Shown here: one piece after another, positions 1 through 7,778 of the stretch
Position numbering within the stretch: the stretch's first letter is position 1
How the letters are laid out: each line of letters opens with the position of its first letter
The notes under the pieces: generated by a model
What the model saw: the letters and a program-made list of their open reading frames with translations, nothing else
Databases searched by the model: none
What the model was told of the DNA's origin: nothing
Assembly (NCBI GenBank): GCA_031296755.1
Contig: JAUMMZ010000022.1
Span: 97,163-161,162, forward strand
Direction: 5' to 3'
From: Collinsella sp.
Lineage (GTDB): Bacteria; Actinomycetota; Coriobacteriia; Coriobacteriales; Coriobacteriaceae
Length of the DNA: 64,000 nt
Program-made: the position numbers and the translations under genes

Positions 1-1
1 C

Positions 2-415
2 GTTGAGCGTGAAGTTGAGATTTCCCTTTCGTATGTCGACGAGGACGAGATGCACGAGCTCAACCACGAGTGGCGCGGTATCGACCGTACCACCGATGTC
101 CTCTCGTTTGAATGCGACTCGGCCTTTGATGAGGATATTCCCGCAGACAAGACGCTCGAGCTCGGCGATATCATCCTGGCCCCGCAGGTCATTGCCCGTC
201 AGGCCCCCGGCTTTGGCAATAGCCCTGCCGACGAGTGCCGCCTGATGCTCGTGCATGGCATGCTGCACCTGCTGGGATATGACCATATTGAGGACGACGA
301 GGCCGAGGTCATGGAGGCCCGTGAGGACGTCATCCTGCGCGATCTGGCGCTCGAGCGCGGCGAGGACCCCAAGCTGGTCCACGTCGGCCCCATCACCAAC
401 CACGCCCACGACTAG
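2..415 (+). CDS. ybeY: Endoribonuclease YbeY, 5' end cut by window edge
   Basis: This is the C-terminal part of YbeY, a single-metal endoribonuclease that matures the 16S rRNA 3' end and takes part in ribosome quality control. The reading frame is open from base 2, so the start lies outside the window. The segment HGMLHLLGYDH near the end is the family zinc-binding motif (three His), and the earlier block around TTDVLSF is also typical. It is followed 9 bases later by dgkA and then era, the usual ybeY-dgkA-era order in Gram-positive bacteria, which suggests one operon. Confidence 0.95.
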   Translation, partial: VEREVEISLSYVDEDEMHELNHEWRGIDRTTDVLSFECDSAFDEDIPADKTLELGDIILAPQVIARQAPGFGNSPADECRLMLVHGMLHLLGYDHIEDDEAEVMEAREDVILRDLALERGEDPKLVHVGPITNHAHD

Positions 416-424
416 GAGCCGTCT

Positions 425-802
425 ATGATTCCCGGATCGAACAAGGACCATCCGTCCTTCTTAAAGTCGTTCTCCTACGCCATGGAGGGCTTCGTCACCG
501 CCGTCAAGACCGAGCGCAACATTAAGGTTATGCTCGCGGCGGGCGTTTGCACCGTCGTTGCCGGCTGCATTGTCGGCCTCGACATTGCCGAGTGGGCCAC
601 AGTTATCATCTGCTGTGGCTTGGTGATTCACGGCGAGCTGTGCAATACCGCTATGGAGGCGATCGTCGACCTGGCGACCCAGGAACTTCATCCGCTGGCA
701 AAGCGTGCGAAGGATATCGCCGCCGCCTCCGTATACGTGCTTTCCATCACCGCCGCGATTGTGGGATTGCTGGTATTTGCCCACGCGCTCGACTTTATTT
801 AG
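425..802 (+). CDS. dgkA: Diacylglycerol/undecaprenol kinase, DgkA family
   Basis: A small integral membrane kinase of 125 residues. In Gram-positive relatives this family phosphorylates undecaprenol and so supplies the lipid carrier for cell-wall synthesis; which lipid is used here cannot be read from sequence. Three hydrophobic segments are seen (about residues 34-50, 57-70 and 100-122). The family active-site block GELCNTAMEAIVD lies at residues 70-82, with acidic residues E71 and E78 in the expected places. It sits between ybeY and era with gaps of 9 and 12 bases, consistent with cotranscription. Confidence 0.92.
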   Translation: MIPGSNKDHPSFLKSFSYAMEGFVTAVKTERNIKVMLAAGVCTVVAGCIVGLDIAEWATVIICCGLVIHGELCNTAMEAIVDLATQELHPLAKRAKDIAAASVYVLSITAAIVGLLVFAHALDFI

Positions 803-814
803 AAAGGGATTTCC

Positions 815-1891
815 ATGTCCGACAATATGCAGCCTATCGATGAAACTCTGGATGACGAGTCCCTGGATGCGGTGGATGCCGAAGCGGCCGAGGCATACGA
901 GGAGATCGAGGAGTTCGACCCGTTTGAGGGCATGAGCGACGAGGAGCTCGACGCCCTGTGCGACGAGGACGACAGCCTCGCGGGCTTTGGAGACGTTGAG
1001 CCCGGTTTCCGCAGCGGCTTCGTGGCCCTGGTCGGCCGCCCCAACGCCGGCAAGTCCACGCTGCTCAACGCCTGCTATGGCAAAAAGGTCGCCATCACCT
1101 CGCCTGTGGCCCAGACGACCCGCCGCCGCATGCGCGCCGTCGTCAACCGTCCCGGCTACCAGCTGGTCTTTGTCGATACCCCGGGTATTCACAAGCCCAA
1201 GGACGGCCTGGGGTCCGAGCTCAACAAGAGCGCGCTGTTCGAGCTGAACGATGTCGATGTCGTCGCGTTTTTGATTGATGCCACCAAACCGATCGGCAGG
1301 GGAGACGCCTGGGTTGCCGAGCGCGTCAAGAGCGCCCGTTCTAAGAAGGTCCTGGTGCTCACCAAGGCCGATGAGGCCGACCCCGCGCAGGTCATGGAGC
1401 AGCTTAAGGCAGCGCATGAGCTTATGGAATACGACGACGAGATCGTGACCTCGTCGGTGAAGAACTTCAACGTCGACGCCTTCATCGAGACCGTTGCCCA
1501 CTTTTTGCCCGAGGGCCCGCGTTGGTTCCCCGAGGACATGGGTACCGACGCTTCCGATGAGACGCTCGTTGCCGAGTTTGTGCGCGAGAAGGTCTTGCGC
1601 CGCACCCGTGATGAGATCCCGCACTCCGTTGGCGTGATCTGCGATGCGCTCGAGCAGACCAAGAAGGTGCTGCGCGTGCACGCCACCATTTACGTTGAGC
1701 GCGAGGGCCAAAAGGGCATCATCATCGGCAAGGGCGGCGAGATGATCAAGCATATCGGTATCGACGCCCGTCGCGATCTTGAGCGCATTTTTGGCACGCA
1801 GGTCTTTTTGGAGTTGGACGTGAAGGTCAAGGCCGGCTGGCGTGACGACGAGGCCCAGATTCGCCGCTTTGGCTATAACGCCGAGGACTAA
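815..1891 (+). CDS. era: GTPase Era with acidic N-terminal extension
   Basis: Era is a GTPase that binds the 3' end of 16S rRNA during small-subunit assembly. Motifs are seen in order: G1 GRPNAGKS at residues 74-81, G3 DTPG at 121-124, G4 TKAD at 183-186, and a C-terminal KH RNA-binding domain with GKGG at 305-308. Typical Era is about 300 residues; this one is 358 because of a strongly acidic extension of about 65 residues (rich in Asp and Glu) before the GTPase. The start at 815 follows GAAAGGG at a normal distance. An internal start near the GTPase domain is not favoured, because the extension has the same codon usage as the rest. Confidence 0.95.
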   Translation: MSDNMQPIDETLDDESLDAVDAEAAEAYEEIEEFDPFEGMSDEELDALCDEDDSLAGFGDVEPGFRSGFVALVGRPNAGKSTLLNACYGKKVAITSPVAQTTRRRMRAVVNRPGYQLVFVDTPGIHKPKDGLGSELNKSALFELNDVDVVAFLIDATKPIGRGDAWVAERVKSARSKKVLVLTKADEADPAQVMEQLKAAHELMEYDDEIVTSSVKNFNVDAFIETVAHFLPEGPRWFPEDMGTDASDETLVAEFVREKVLRRTRDEIPHSVGVICDALEQTKKVLRVHATIYVEREGQKGIIIGKGGEMIKHIGIDARRDLERIFGTQVFLELDVKVKAGWRDDEAQIRRFGYNAED

Positions 1892-1906
1892 GGACGCGCG
1901 GCGCGC

Positions 1907-2656
1907 ATGGCAGGCTCCCGGACATATCGCACGAAAGTGCTCGTGCTCGATAAGACTAAGCTCAAAGAGACCGACCTGATCTTGACGATGCTTGACGAGC
2001 GGGGGCGGCAGGTTCGTGCCGTGGCAAAGGGCGCCCGCAAACCCGGCGGACGCCTGGCTGCGCGCTGCGAGCTGTTCTGTACGGTAGATATGCTGCTCGC
2101 ACATGGACGGTCACTCGACGTGGTTTCCCAGGCCGAGCTTATGGAGGCGCCGCTCGGCGTTGCGCCCGATTACGAGACGACCTGCGCCGCAAGCGCGATC
2201 GCCGAGGTCGCGCGCGTGTGCTCGTTCGAGGACGCCGAGGACCCGTTTACCTTTGCCATCACGCAGCGAGCGCTTGCCCTGGTGGGCAGCGGGCTCGACA
2301 CGGCGCATATGGATCTACTTGTGGCGGCATATGTCTTTAAGCTGCTGTCGCACGTTGGCTATCGACCCGATTTTTCGGCCTGCGTGCTGTGCGGAGACCC
2401 CATGCTGTCGTATTTTTCGCCCCAGGCGGGCGGCCTCATGTGCGGGTCGTGCGCGTCGAGCGTTCCAGGTGCCGAACTGGTGTCGACCGGTGAGGCCGCA
2501 TGGCTGCGCGCCCTCATGTCCATGACCTTCGATGCGCTTTTGGCCGAGCGAATCGACCCGCATACCGCAGCCTTTTTGCTGGGGCTTTCGCATGTTTGGG
2601 CTGCGACGCACACCGATCAGCGCCTCCGTGCGATGGAATTCATGTTGGGTCGGTGA
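1907..2656 (+). CDS. recO: DNA repair protein RecO
   Basis: RecO loads RecA onto SSB-coated single-stranded DNA in the RecFOR recombination route. The 249-residue length fits the family. The N terminus (RTKVLVLDKTKLKETDLIL) is the OB-fold start typical of RecO, and a four-Cys zinc site is seen at C159, C162, C179 and C182. It follows era by 15 bases, a common arrangement. No strong Shine-Dalgarno sequence is visible before the ATG, so translation may be coupled to era. Confidence 0.92.
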   Translation: MAGSRTYRTKVLVLDKTKLKETDLILTMLDERGRQVRAVAKGARKPGGRLAARCELFCTVDMLLAHGRSLDVVSQAELMEAPLGVAPDYETTCAASAIAEVARVCSFEDAEDPFTFAITQRALALVGSGLDTAHMDLLVAAYVFKLLSHVGYRPDFSACVLCGDPMLSYFSPQAGGLMCGSCASSVPGAELVSTGEAAWLRALMSMTFDALLAERIDPHTAAFLLGLSHVWAATHTDQRLRAMEFMLGR

Positions 2657-2794
2657 TGATGCGCAGGCGCGGGCTGCTTGTGGTAACATACCGACCTGTT
2701 GGTACCTCGACCTTGGTTGCTCGCTCCACCGGCGGCTTCCCAGTCCGAGGCGAATCGAGTCGCCCGATGGCGACGCAAAAAGAAAGGTGAAACA

Positions 2795-3073
2795 ATGACT
2801 GTTTCCAAAGAGCGCAAGGCGGAGCTGACTGCCCAGTTCGGTAACACCCCGGTCGACACCGGCAACCCCAAGGTTCAGGTCGCCATCCTGTCCGAGCGCA
2901 TCAAGGAGCTGACCGAGCACATGAAGTCCCATCAGAAGGACTTCCACACCCGTCGTGGTCTGCTCATGCTCGTCGGTCGTCGTCGTCGTCTTCTCTCCTA
3001 CATCAAGAAGAACGACATCGTCGAGTACCGTGAGCTCATCAAGGCTCTGGGCATCCGCGACAACATCCAGTAG
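2795..3073 (+). CDS. rpsO: 30S ribosomal protein S15
   Basis: S15 is a primary 16S rRNA-binding protein of the small subunit. The 92-residue sequence carries the conserved helices, including the block SHQKDFHTRRGLLMLVGRRR. The start at 2795 is chosen because it follows AGAAAGGTG and gives the standard length; longer in-frame readings from 2699 have no family support. The 138-base leader after recO has a TAACAT box near 2690 that could be a -10 element, and S15 leaders are often autoregulatory, but I cannot define a specific S15-binding fold here. Confidence 0.96.
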   Translation: MTVSKERKAELTAQFGNTPVDTGNPKVQVAILSERIKELTEHMKSHQKDFHTRRGLLMLVGRRRRLLSYIKKNDIVEYRELIKALGIRDNIQ

Positions 3074-3088
3074 GATTTGTACATGCTA

Positions 3089-3119
3089 AGAGCGTCCTGC
3101 GCAGCGGGGCGCTCTTTTT
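3089..3119 (+). terminator. Rho-independent terminator after rpsO
   Basis: A GC-rich hairpin (AGAGCG at 3089-3094 pairing with CGCTCT at 3110-3115) is followed by TTTTT, 16 bases after the rpsO stop. Confidence 0.8.
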
Positions 3120-3222
3120 GTGTAAGGGCGCGAACAATCACGCTCTGAAGCGTGGCGGGGGCAGGGGGCTCGCGTCACATGAGAAGCCCGCAGGCAAGGG
3201 GCCTGTGGGGTAAAGGAGAACA

Positions 3223-5469
3223 ATGACACTCGTATCCAAGACCTTTGAGCTGTACGGCAAGACCTACACCTTTGAGTCGGGCGAGCTTGCCAAGCAGGCC
3301 ACCGGCGCTTGCCTGGTCAAGCAGGGCGACACCACGATGCTCGATACCGTGGTCGTCTCCAAGGAGCGCAAGAACTATGACTTCTTCCCGCTGACCGTCG
3401 ACTTCAACGAGAAGATGTACGCTGCCGGCCGCATCCCGGGTGGCTACCTCAAGCGTGAGGGCCGTCCCAGCGAGAAGGCCACGCTCACCGCGCGCATGAT
3501 CGACCGTCCGATTCGCCCGAGCTTCCCGGACGGCTTCCGCAACGAGGTGCACATCGTCGCTACCTCGCTTGTCGCCGACCAGGTCAACCCCTTTGACGTC
3601 ATCAACGTCATGGGTGCTTCCCTGGCCATGACGCTCGGCGGCGTGCCCTTCGAGGGCCCGCTTGCCTGCGTGCGCATCGGCCGTAACGTGGAGACCGGCG
3701 AGTTTATCGTCAACCCCACCTACGAGGAGCGCGAGAACTCCGATCTGGACTTGGAGCTGGGCGGCTCCGCCGACTTCATCTCGATGGTCGAGGCCGGCGC
3801 CGAGGAGATCTCTGAGGACGACATGCTCGCCGCCATGAAGTTTGGCCAGGAGGCCCTTGCTGCCTTCTGCCAGGCTCAGGATGAGTTCGTCGCCGAGTGG
3901 GAGCAGGTCAACGGCCCCATCGTCAAGAAGGAGTACCCGCTCGACCAGCCCGTCGAGGAGGTCCAGGAGCGCATCTTCGCCCACTACGACGAGATGGCAG
4001 CCGCCTTGCGCGACGCCGACAAGCTCTCCCGTATCGGCAAGGTCGAGGCTCTGAAGGAGTCCATCCGCGCCGAGTTCACCGAGGAGGAGCAGGCTGCTTG
4101 GGAGCGCGAGATCCCCGTGGCGCTCAAGAAGCTCGAGAAGAAGGCCATGCGTACTATGGTCGTCGAGACCGGCGAGCGCGTCGACGGCCGTGCCGCCGAC
4201 GAGATCCGTCCCATCATGGTGAAGGACAACTACCTGCCGCTCGTTCACGGCTCCGGTCTGTTCCAGCGCGGCCAGACCCAGGTGCTCTCCGTCCTGTCGC
4301 TCGGCATGCTCAACGAGGGCCAGCGTCTGGATACCATCGAGCCCACCGAGGGCAAGCGCTACATGCACCACTACAACTTCCCGCCGTTCTGCACCGGCGA
4401 GACTGGCCGCATGGGCAGCCCCAAGCGTCGCGAGATCGGTCACGGCAATCTGGCAGAGCGCGCTCTGCTTCCGGTGCTTCCCGACGAGAACGAGTTCCCC
4501 TACGCCATCCGCGTCGTCTCCGAGGTCATGGAGTCCAACGGCTCCTCTTCGATGGCTTCGACCTGCGGCTCCACGCTCGCCCTTATGGACGGCGGCGTGC
4601 CCATTAAGCGCCCGGTCTCCGGTATCGCCATGGGCCTGATCCAGGAGGAGGGTAAGACCGTGGTCCTGTCCGACATCCAGGGTCTCGAGGACTTCCTGGG
4701 CGACATGGACTTTAAGGTCACCGGCACCACCGAGGGCATCACCGCCCTGCAGATGGACAACAAGGCCACCGGCCTCACCTTCGACATCCTGGCCCGCGCC
4801 CTGCAGCAGGCCAAGGAGGGTCGCGCCTTCATCCTGCAGAAGATGCTCGATGTGATCCCCGAGCCGCGCCACACCACACGCAGCACCGCTCCGCGCATCG
4901 TCTCCATCCAGGTCCCGACCGACAAGATCCGCGACGTCATCGGTTCCGGCGGTAAGGTCATCCGCGGTATTCAGGACGAGACCGGCGCTTCGGTCGACAT
5001 CCAGGAGGACGGCACCGTCTTTGTCGGCGGCACCGGCGAGTCCGTGGACCAGGCCGTCGAGCGCATCAAGCTCATCATCAAGGTTCCCGAGCCGGGCGAG
5101 GAGTACACCGGTCGCGTGGTCTCCATCCAGCCCTTCGGCGCCTTCGTCAACCTGCTGCCCGGTAAGGACGGCCTGCTGCACATCTCTCGCGTCGCCAAGG
5201 GCCGCGTGGAGAAGGTCGAGGACGTCCTCAACGTGGGCGACGAGGTCAAGGTCGTCGTCATCGAGGTCGACGATCGTGGCAAGATCTCGCTTGATCGTCT
5301 GGATAAGCCCGAGGCCCCGGCTCGCGCCGAGGGTGCTTCTGAGGGCGACGGCGAGCACTTCCAGCGCCGTGAGCGTCCGCGTCGCGAGCGCTCCGAGCGC
5401 AGCGACCGTCCGCGCCGTCCCGGTGACAACGGAGGCCGCAAGCCTCGCCGTCACCACGACGCCGAGTAA
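3223..5469 (+). CDS. pnp: Polyribonucleotide nucleotidyltransferase (PNPase)
   Basis: PNPase degrades RNA 3' to 5' by phosphorolysis and forms a trimeric ring. The 748-residue protein has two RNase PH-type domains (about residues 5-225 and 315-555). These are followed by a KH domain with GSGG near residue 571 and an S1 domain at about 625-695 (GRVVSIQPFGAFVNLLPGKDG). The last 50 residues are an unusual charged tail rich in Arg and Glu. The start at 3223 follows AAAGGAG. With RNase J and RNase Y also in this window, three major RNA decay enzymes lie within 16 kb. Confidence 0.97.
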   Translation: MTLVSKTFELYGKTYTFESGELAKQATGACLVKQGDTTMLDTVVVSKERKNYDFFPLTVDFNEKMYAAGRIPGGYLKREGRPSEKATLTARMIDRPIRPSFPDGFRNEVHIVATSLVADQVNPFDVINVMGASLAMTLGGVPFEGPLACVRIGRNVETGEFIVNPTYEERENSDLDLELGGSADFISMVEAGAEEISEDDMLAAMKFGQEALAAFCQAQDEFVAEWEQVNGPIVKKEYPLDQPVEEVQERIFAHYDEMAAALRDADKLSRIGKVEALKESIRAEFTEEEQAAWEREIPVALKKLEKKAMRTMVVETGERVDGRAADEIRPIMVKDNYLPLVHGSGLFQRGQTQVLSVLSLGMLNEGQRLDTIEPTEGKRYMHHYNFPPFCTGETGRMGSPKRREIGHGNLAERALLPVLPDENEFPYAIRVVSEVMESNGSSSMASTCGSTLALMDGGVPIKRPVSGIAMGLIQEEGKTVVLSDIQGLEDFLGDMDFKVTGTTEGITALQMDNKATGLTFDILARALQQAKEGRAFILQKMLDVIPEPRHTTRSTAPRIVSIQVPTDKIRDVIGSGGKVIRGIQDETGASVDIQEDGTVFVGGTGESVDQAVERIKLIIKVPEPGEEYTGRVVSIQPFGAFVNLLPGKDGLLHISRVAKGRVEKVEDVLNVGDEVKVVVIEVDDRGKISLDRLDKPEAPARAEGASEGDGEHFQRRERPRRERSERSDRPRRPGDNGGRKPRRHHDAE

Positions 5470-5492
5470 CAGCCGTACATAAGCAGCTCAAC

Positions 5493-5524
5493 AAGGGCGA
5501 CTCCTAAGGGGGTCGCCCTTTTGC
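5493..5524 (+). terminator. Rho-independent terminator after pnp
   Basis: AAGGGCGAC (5493-5501) pairs with GTCGCCCTT (5512-5520) around a 10-base loop and runs into T residues, just downstream of the pnp stop. Confidence 0.85.
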
Positions 5525-5547
5525 TATTCTCGGCGGGGCCGCAGGTA

Positions 5548-5918
5548 AAGTTTCCTGCTCTACAGTCCTGCTCGCACGGAGAGCATATTAAGTGCTTTCC
5601 TTTGCGTGCGGAACTCGCGATAAACTTCATATGCGTCCCTCCCGGGCGCAAGCAAAAGGGCTGGTTAATGCCGCTCGCTATTTAGTTAGACAGTCTATTC
5701 AGTAGTCAGATTACAGATCTGTAGATAGCCGCAGCAGCATCTTCCCAGATAAAACCGACCAAAATAAACCTGTCTCTATTTGGCAGGTTTCCCGTGGGGC
5801 GGGCACTGATGAAGTTTATCGCGAGTTCCGCACGAACAGGAGGCCACTTAATGTGGCCTCCGTCGTGAGCAGGACTGTAGAGCAGGAAACTTCATCAGTG
5901 CCCGCCCCACGGGAAACC
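5548..5918. repeat. Nested long inverted repeats in a 637-base gene-free stretch
   Basis: The stretch 5470-6106 has no credible gene. Arm 5548-5573 is a perfect reverse complement of 5867-5892, and 5605-5630 of 5809-5834. The sequence between those blocks also matches imperfectly, so 5548-5630 and 5809-5892 form one imperfect inverted duplication of about 83 bases. A second perfect pair, 5786-5817 with 5887-5918 (32 bases), shares part of its arms with the first, so the two foldings compete. A small 9-bp hairpin sits at 5839-5861 and another terminator-like hairpin at 5766-5790. This could be a miniature mobile element or a large RNA fold; its function is unknown. Confidence 0.8.
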
Positions 5919-6106
5919 GGCGGGATGGACCAGTTCAGATGGGGCTTTGATGCATGGGTGGTCTGTTGGTGGGCAAATGGGTATCATACTGAGGTTACTG
6001 CGTCGACTCTATGATGCATGTTTGTACGTTCCCGGCGGTCGGTTTGCCAGAAGCGCCCCGCCGGTTGTTCCAGACCCGTTTCGAAGAAAGGAAACCACAC
6101 TAACCT

Positions 6107-7777
6107 ATGGCAGCTAAAAAATCATCTCCCTTGAAGATCATTCCGCTCGGTGGCCTTGACGGCATCGGCAAGAACATGACGGTCTTCGAGTGCGGCGACG
6201 ACATGGTGCTCGTCGACGCCGGCCTCATGTTCCCGGATGACTCCCAGCCCGGTATCGACCTGGTGCTTCCCGACTACACCTATGTTTTGGAGAACGAGGA
6301 AAAGCTCCGCGGTATCGTCGTTACCCACGGCCACGAGGACCACACCGGTTCGCTTCCGTATCTGCTGCAGGACCTCAACAACAAGGTGCCCATCTTTTCG
6401 AGCAAGCTGACGCTTGGCTTTATCGAGGGTAAGCTTTCTGAGTTCCGCATCCGCGCACCCAAGTTCCGCGAGGTCAAGGGCGGCAGCCATGTCAACCTCG
6501 GCGGCATCTCGCTCGACTTCTTCTCGATGACGCACTCCATCCCCGGCGCTCTGGGCGTGTTCATCCGCACCAATCAGGGCACCGTTATGCACACCGGCGA
6601 CTTTAAGCTCGACCAGACGCCCATCGACGGCGTCACGCCCGACTATGCCGCTATCAGCCGCTTTGCCAAGCAGGGCATCGACCTGTTGCTGTCCGACTCC
6701 ACCAATGCCACGGTTCCCGGCTTTACCAAGTCCGAGGCCGAGGTTGGTCCCAACCTGCTGCATGCCATCAAGAACGCCCCGGGTCGCGTGTTCGTCGCTT
6801 CGTTCTCGAGCCATATCCATCGTTTGCAGCAGATCTGCGATGCCGCCCGCAAGTGCGGCCGTAAGGTCGTTGTGACCGGTCGTTCCATGCTCACCAACAC
6901 CCGCGTCGCGCGCGAGCTGGGCTACCTCAACATCGACGATGCCGATATCATCGATGCCTTCGATATCGATAACCTGCCCGACGACAAGATCGTCGTCATG
7001 TGCACCGGTTCGCAGGGCGAGCCGCTGTCGGCCCTGTCCCGCATGGCCAATGGCGAGCACAAGACGCTCTCTATCCACGAGGGCGATACCGTCATCCTCT
7101 CGGCAACTCCCGTTCCCGGCAACGAGAAAGCCGTCCAGCAGGTCGTCAACAGCCTGGCCAAGCTCGGCTGCGACGTGTGGGATAAGAACCGCGCTCTTGT
7201 CCACGTCTCGGGCCACGGTAGCCAGGAGGAGCTCAAGCTCCTGATGGCCATGGCCAAGCCCACTTACTTTATGCCGGTTCACGGTGAGGCCGTGCATCTG
7301 CGCGCCCATGCCCAGCTTGCCCGCAAGATGGGCATCAAGGACGATCATATCTTTATCCTCGATAACGGCGACACGCTCGAGATGCGCGGCGGTATCGTCA
7401 AGCGCGGTACGCCCGTCGAGTCCGGCGTCGTCTACGTCGACGGCCTTCGTATCGGCGATACCGACCCCATCGTCTTGCGCGATCGTCAGAAGCTCGCCAA
7501 TGACGGTATGGTTACCGCTGTTGCCATCGTCTCGCTTAAACACAAGAAGATCGAGGCCATCGAGTTCTCGGGCCGCGGCGTCTCGTTTGCCATCGACGAC
7601 CAGTTCTCTGAGGATGCCTCCGCGTCCATCATGAAGACGATCGAGAAGGGCAAGTTCAGCTTTACGAGCAGCGGTTCCGATGCTATTCGTAAGGCCGTGC
7701 GCGATTCGCTCTCTAACTTTATCTGGAGCCGTACGCGCACCCGTCCGATGATCATCCCGGTCGTCATGGAGGTTTAG
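6107..7777 (+). CDS. rnj: Ribonuclease J
   Basis: A metallo-beta-lactamase/beta-CASP ribonuclease with 5'-3' exonuclease and endonuclease activity in mRNA decay and rRNA processing. The 556-residue length fits. The zinc-binding motif HGHEDH is at residues 74-79, and later motifs (MHTGDFK; SDSTNA; the beta-CASP block ending in PVHGE) are in order. A GAAAGGA ribosome site lies about 14 bases before the ATG, slightly far. It appears to be the first gene of a run with ftsK, the RodZ-like gene, yajQ, rimO, pgsA and pncC, since each follows within 30 bases. Confidence 0.95.
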   Translation: MAAKKSSPLKIIPLGGLDGIGKNMTVFECGDDMVLVDAGLMFPDDSQPGIDLVLPDYTYVLENEEKLRGIVVTHGHEDHTGSLPYLLQDLNNKVPIFSSKLTLGFIEGKLSEFRIRAPKFREVKGGSHVNLGGISLDFFSMTHSIPGALGVFIRTNQGTVMHTGDFKLDQTPIDGVTPDYAAISRFAKQGIDLLLSDSTNATVPGFTKSEAEVGPNLLHAIKNAPGRVFVASFSSHIHRLQQICDAARKCGRKVVVTGRSMLTNTRVARELGYLNIDDADIIDAFDIDNLPDDKIVVMCTGSQGEPLSALSRMANGEHKTLSIHEGDTVILSATPVPGNEKAVQQVVNSLAKLGCDVWDKNRALVHVSGHGSQEELKLLMAMAKPTYFMPVHGEAVHLRAHAQLARKMGIKDDHIFILDNGDTLEMRGGIVKRGTPVESGVVYVDGLRIGDTDPIVLRDRQKLANDGMVTAVAIVSLKHKKIEAIEFSGRGVSFAIDDQFSEDASASIMKTIEKGKFSFTSSGSDAIRKAVRDSLSNFIWSRTRTRPMIIPVVMEV

Positions 7778-7778
7778 T

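Noticed and set aside
3175..5457. A 760-codon open frame antisense to pnp, and similar long frames at 6122-7978, 8103-10565, 12568-15105, 49423-51552, 56785-58248 and 61692-63677
   Set aside because: These mirror real genes of high GC content, show low-complexity Leu/Ala/Asp/His-rich translations and have no domain motifs.
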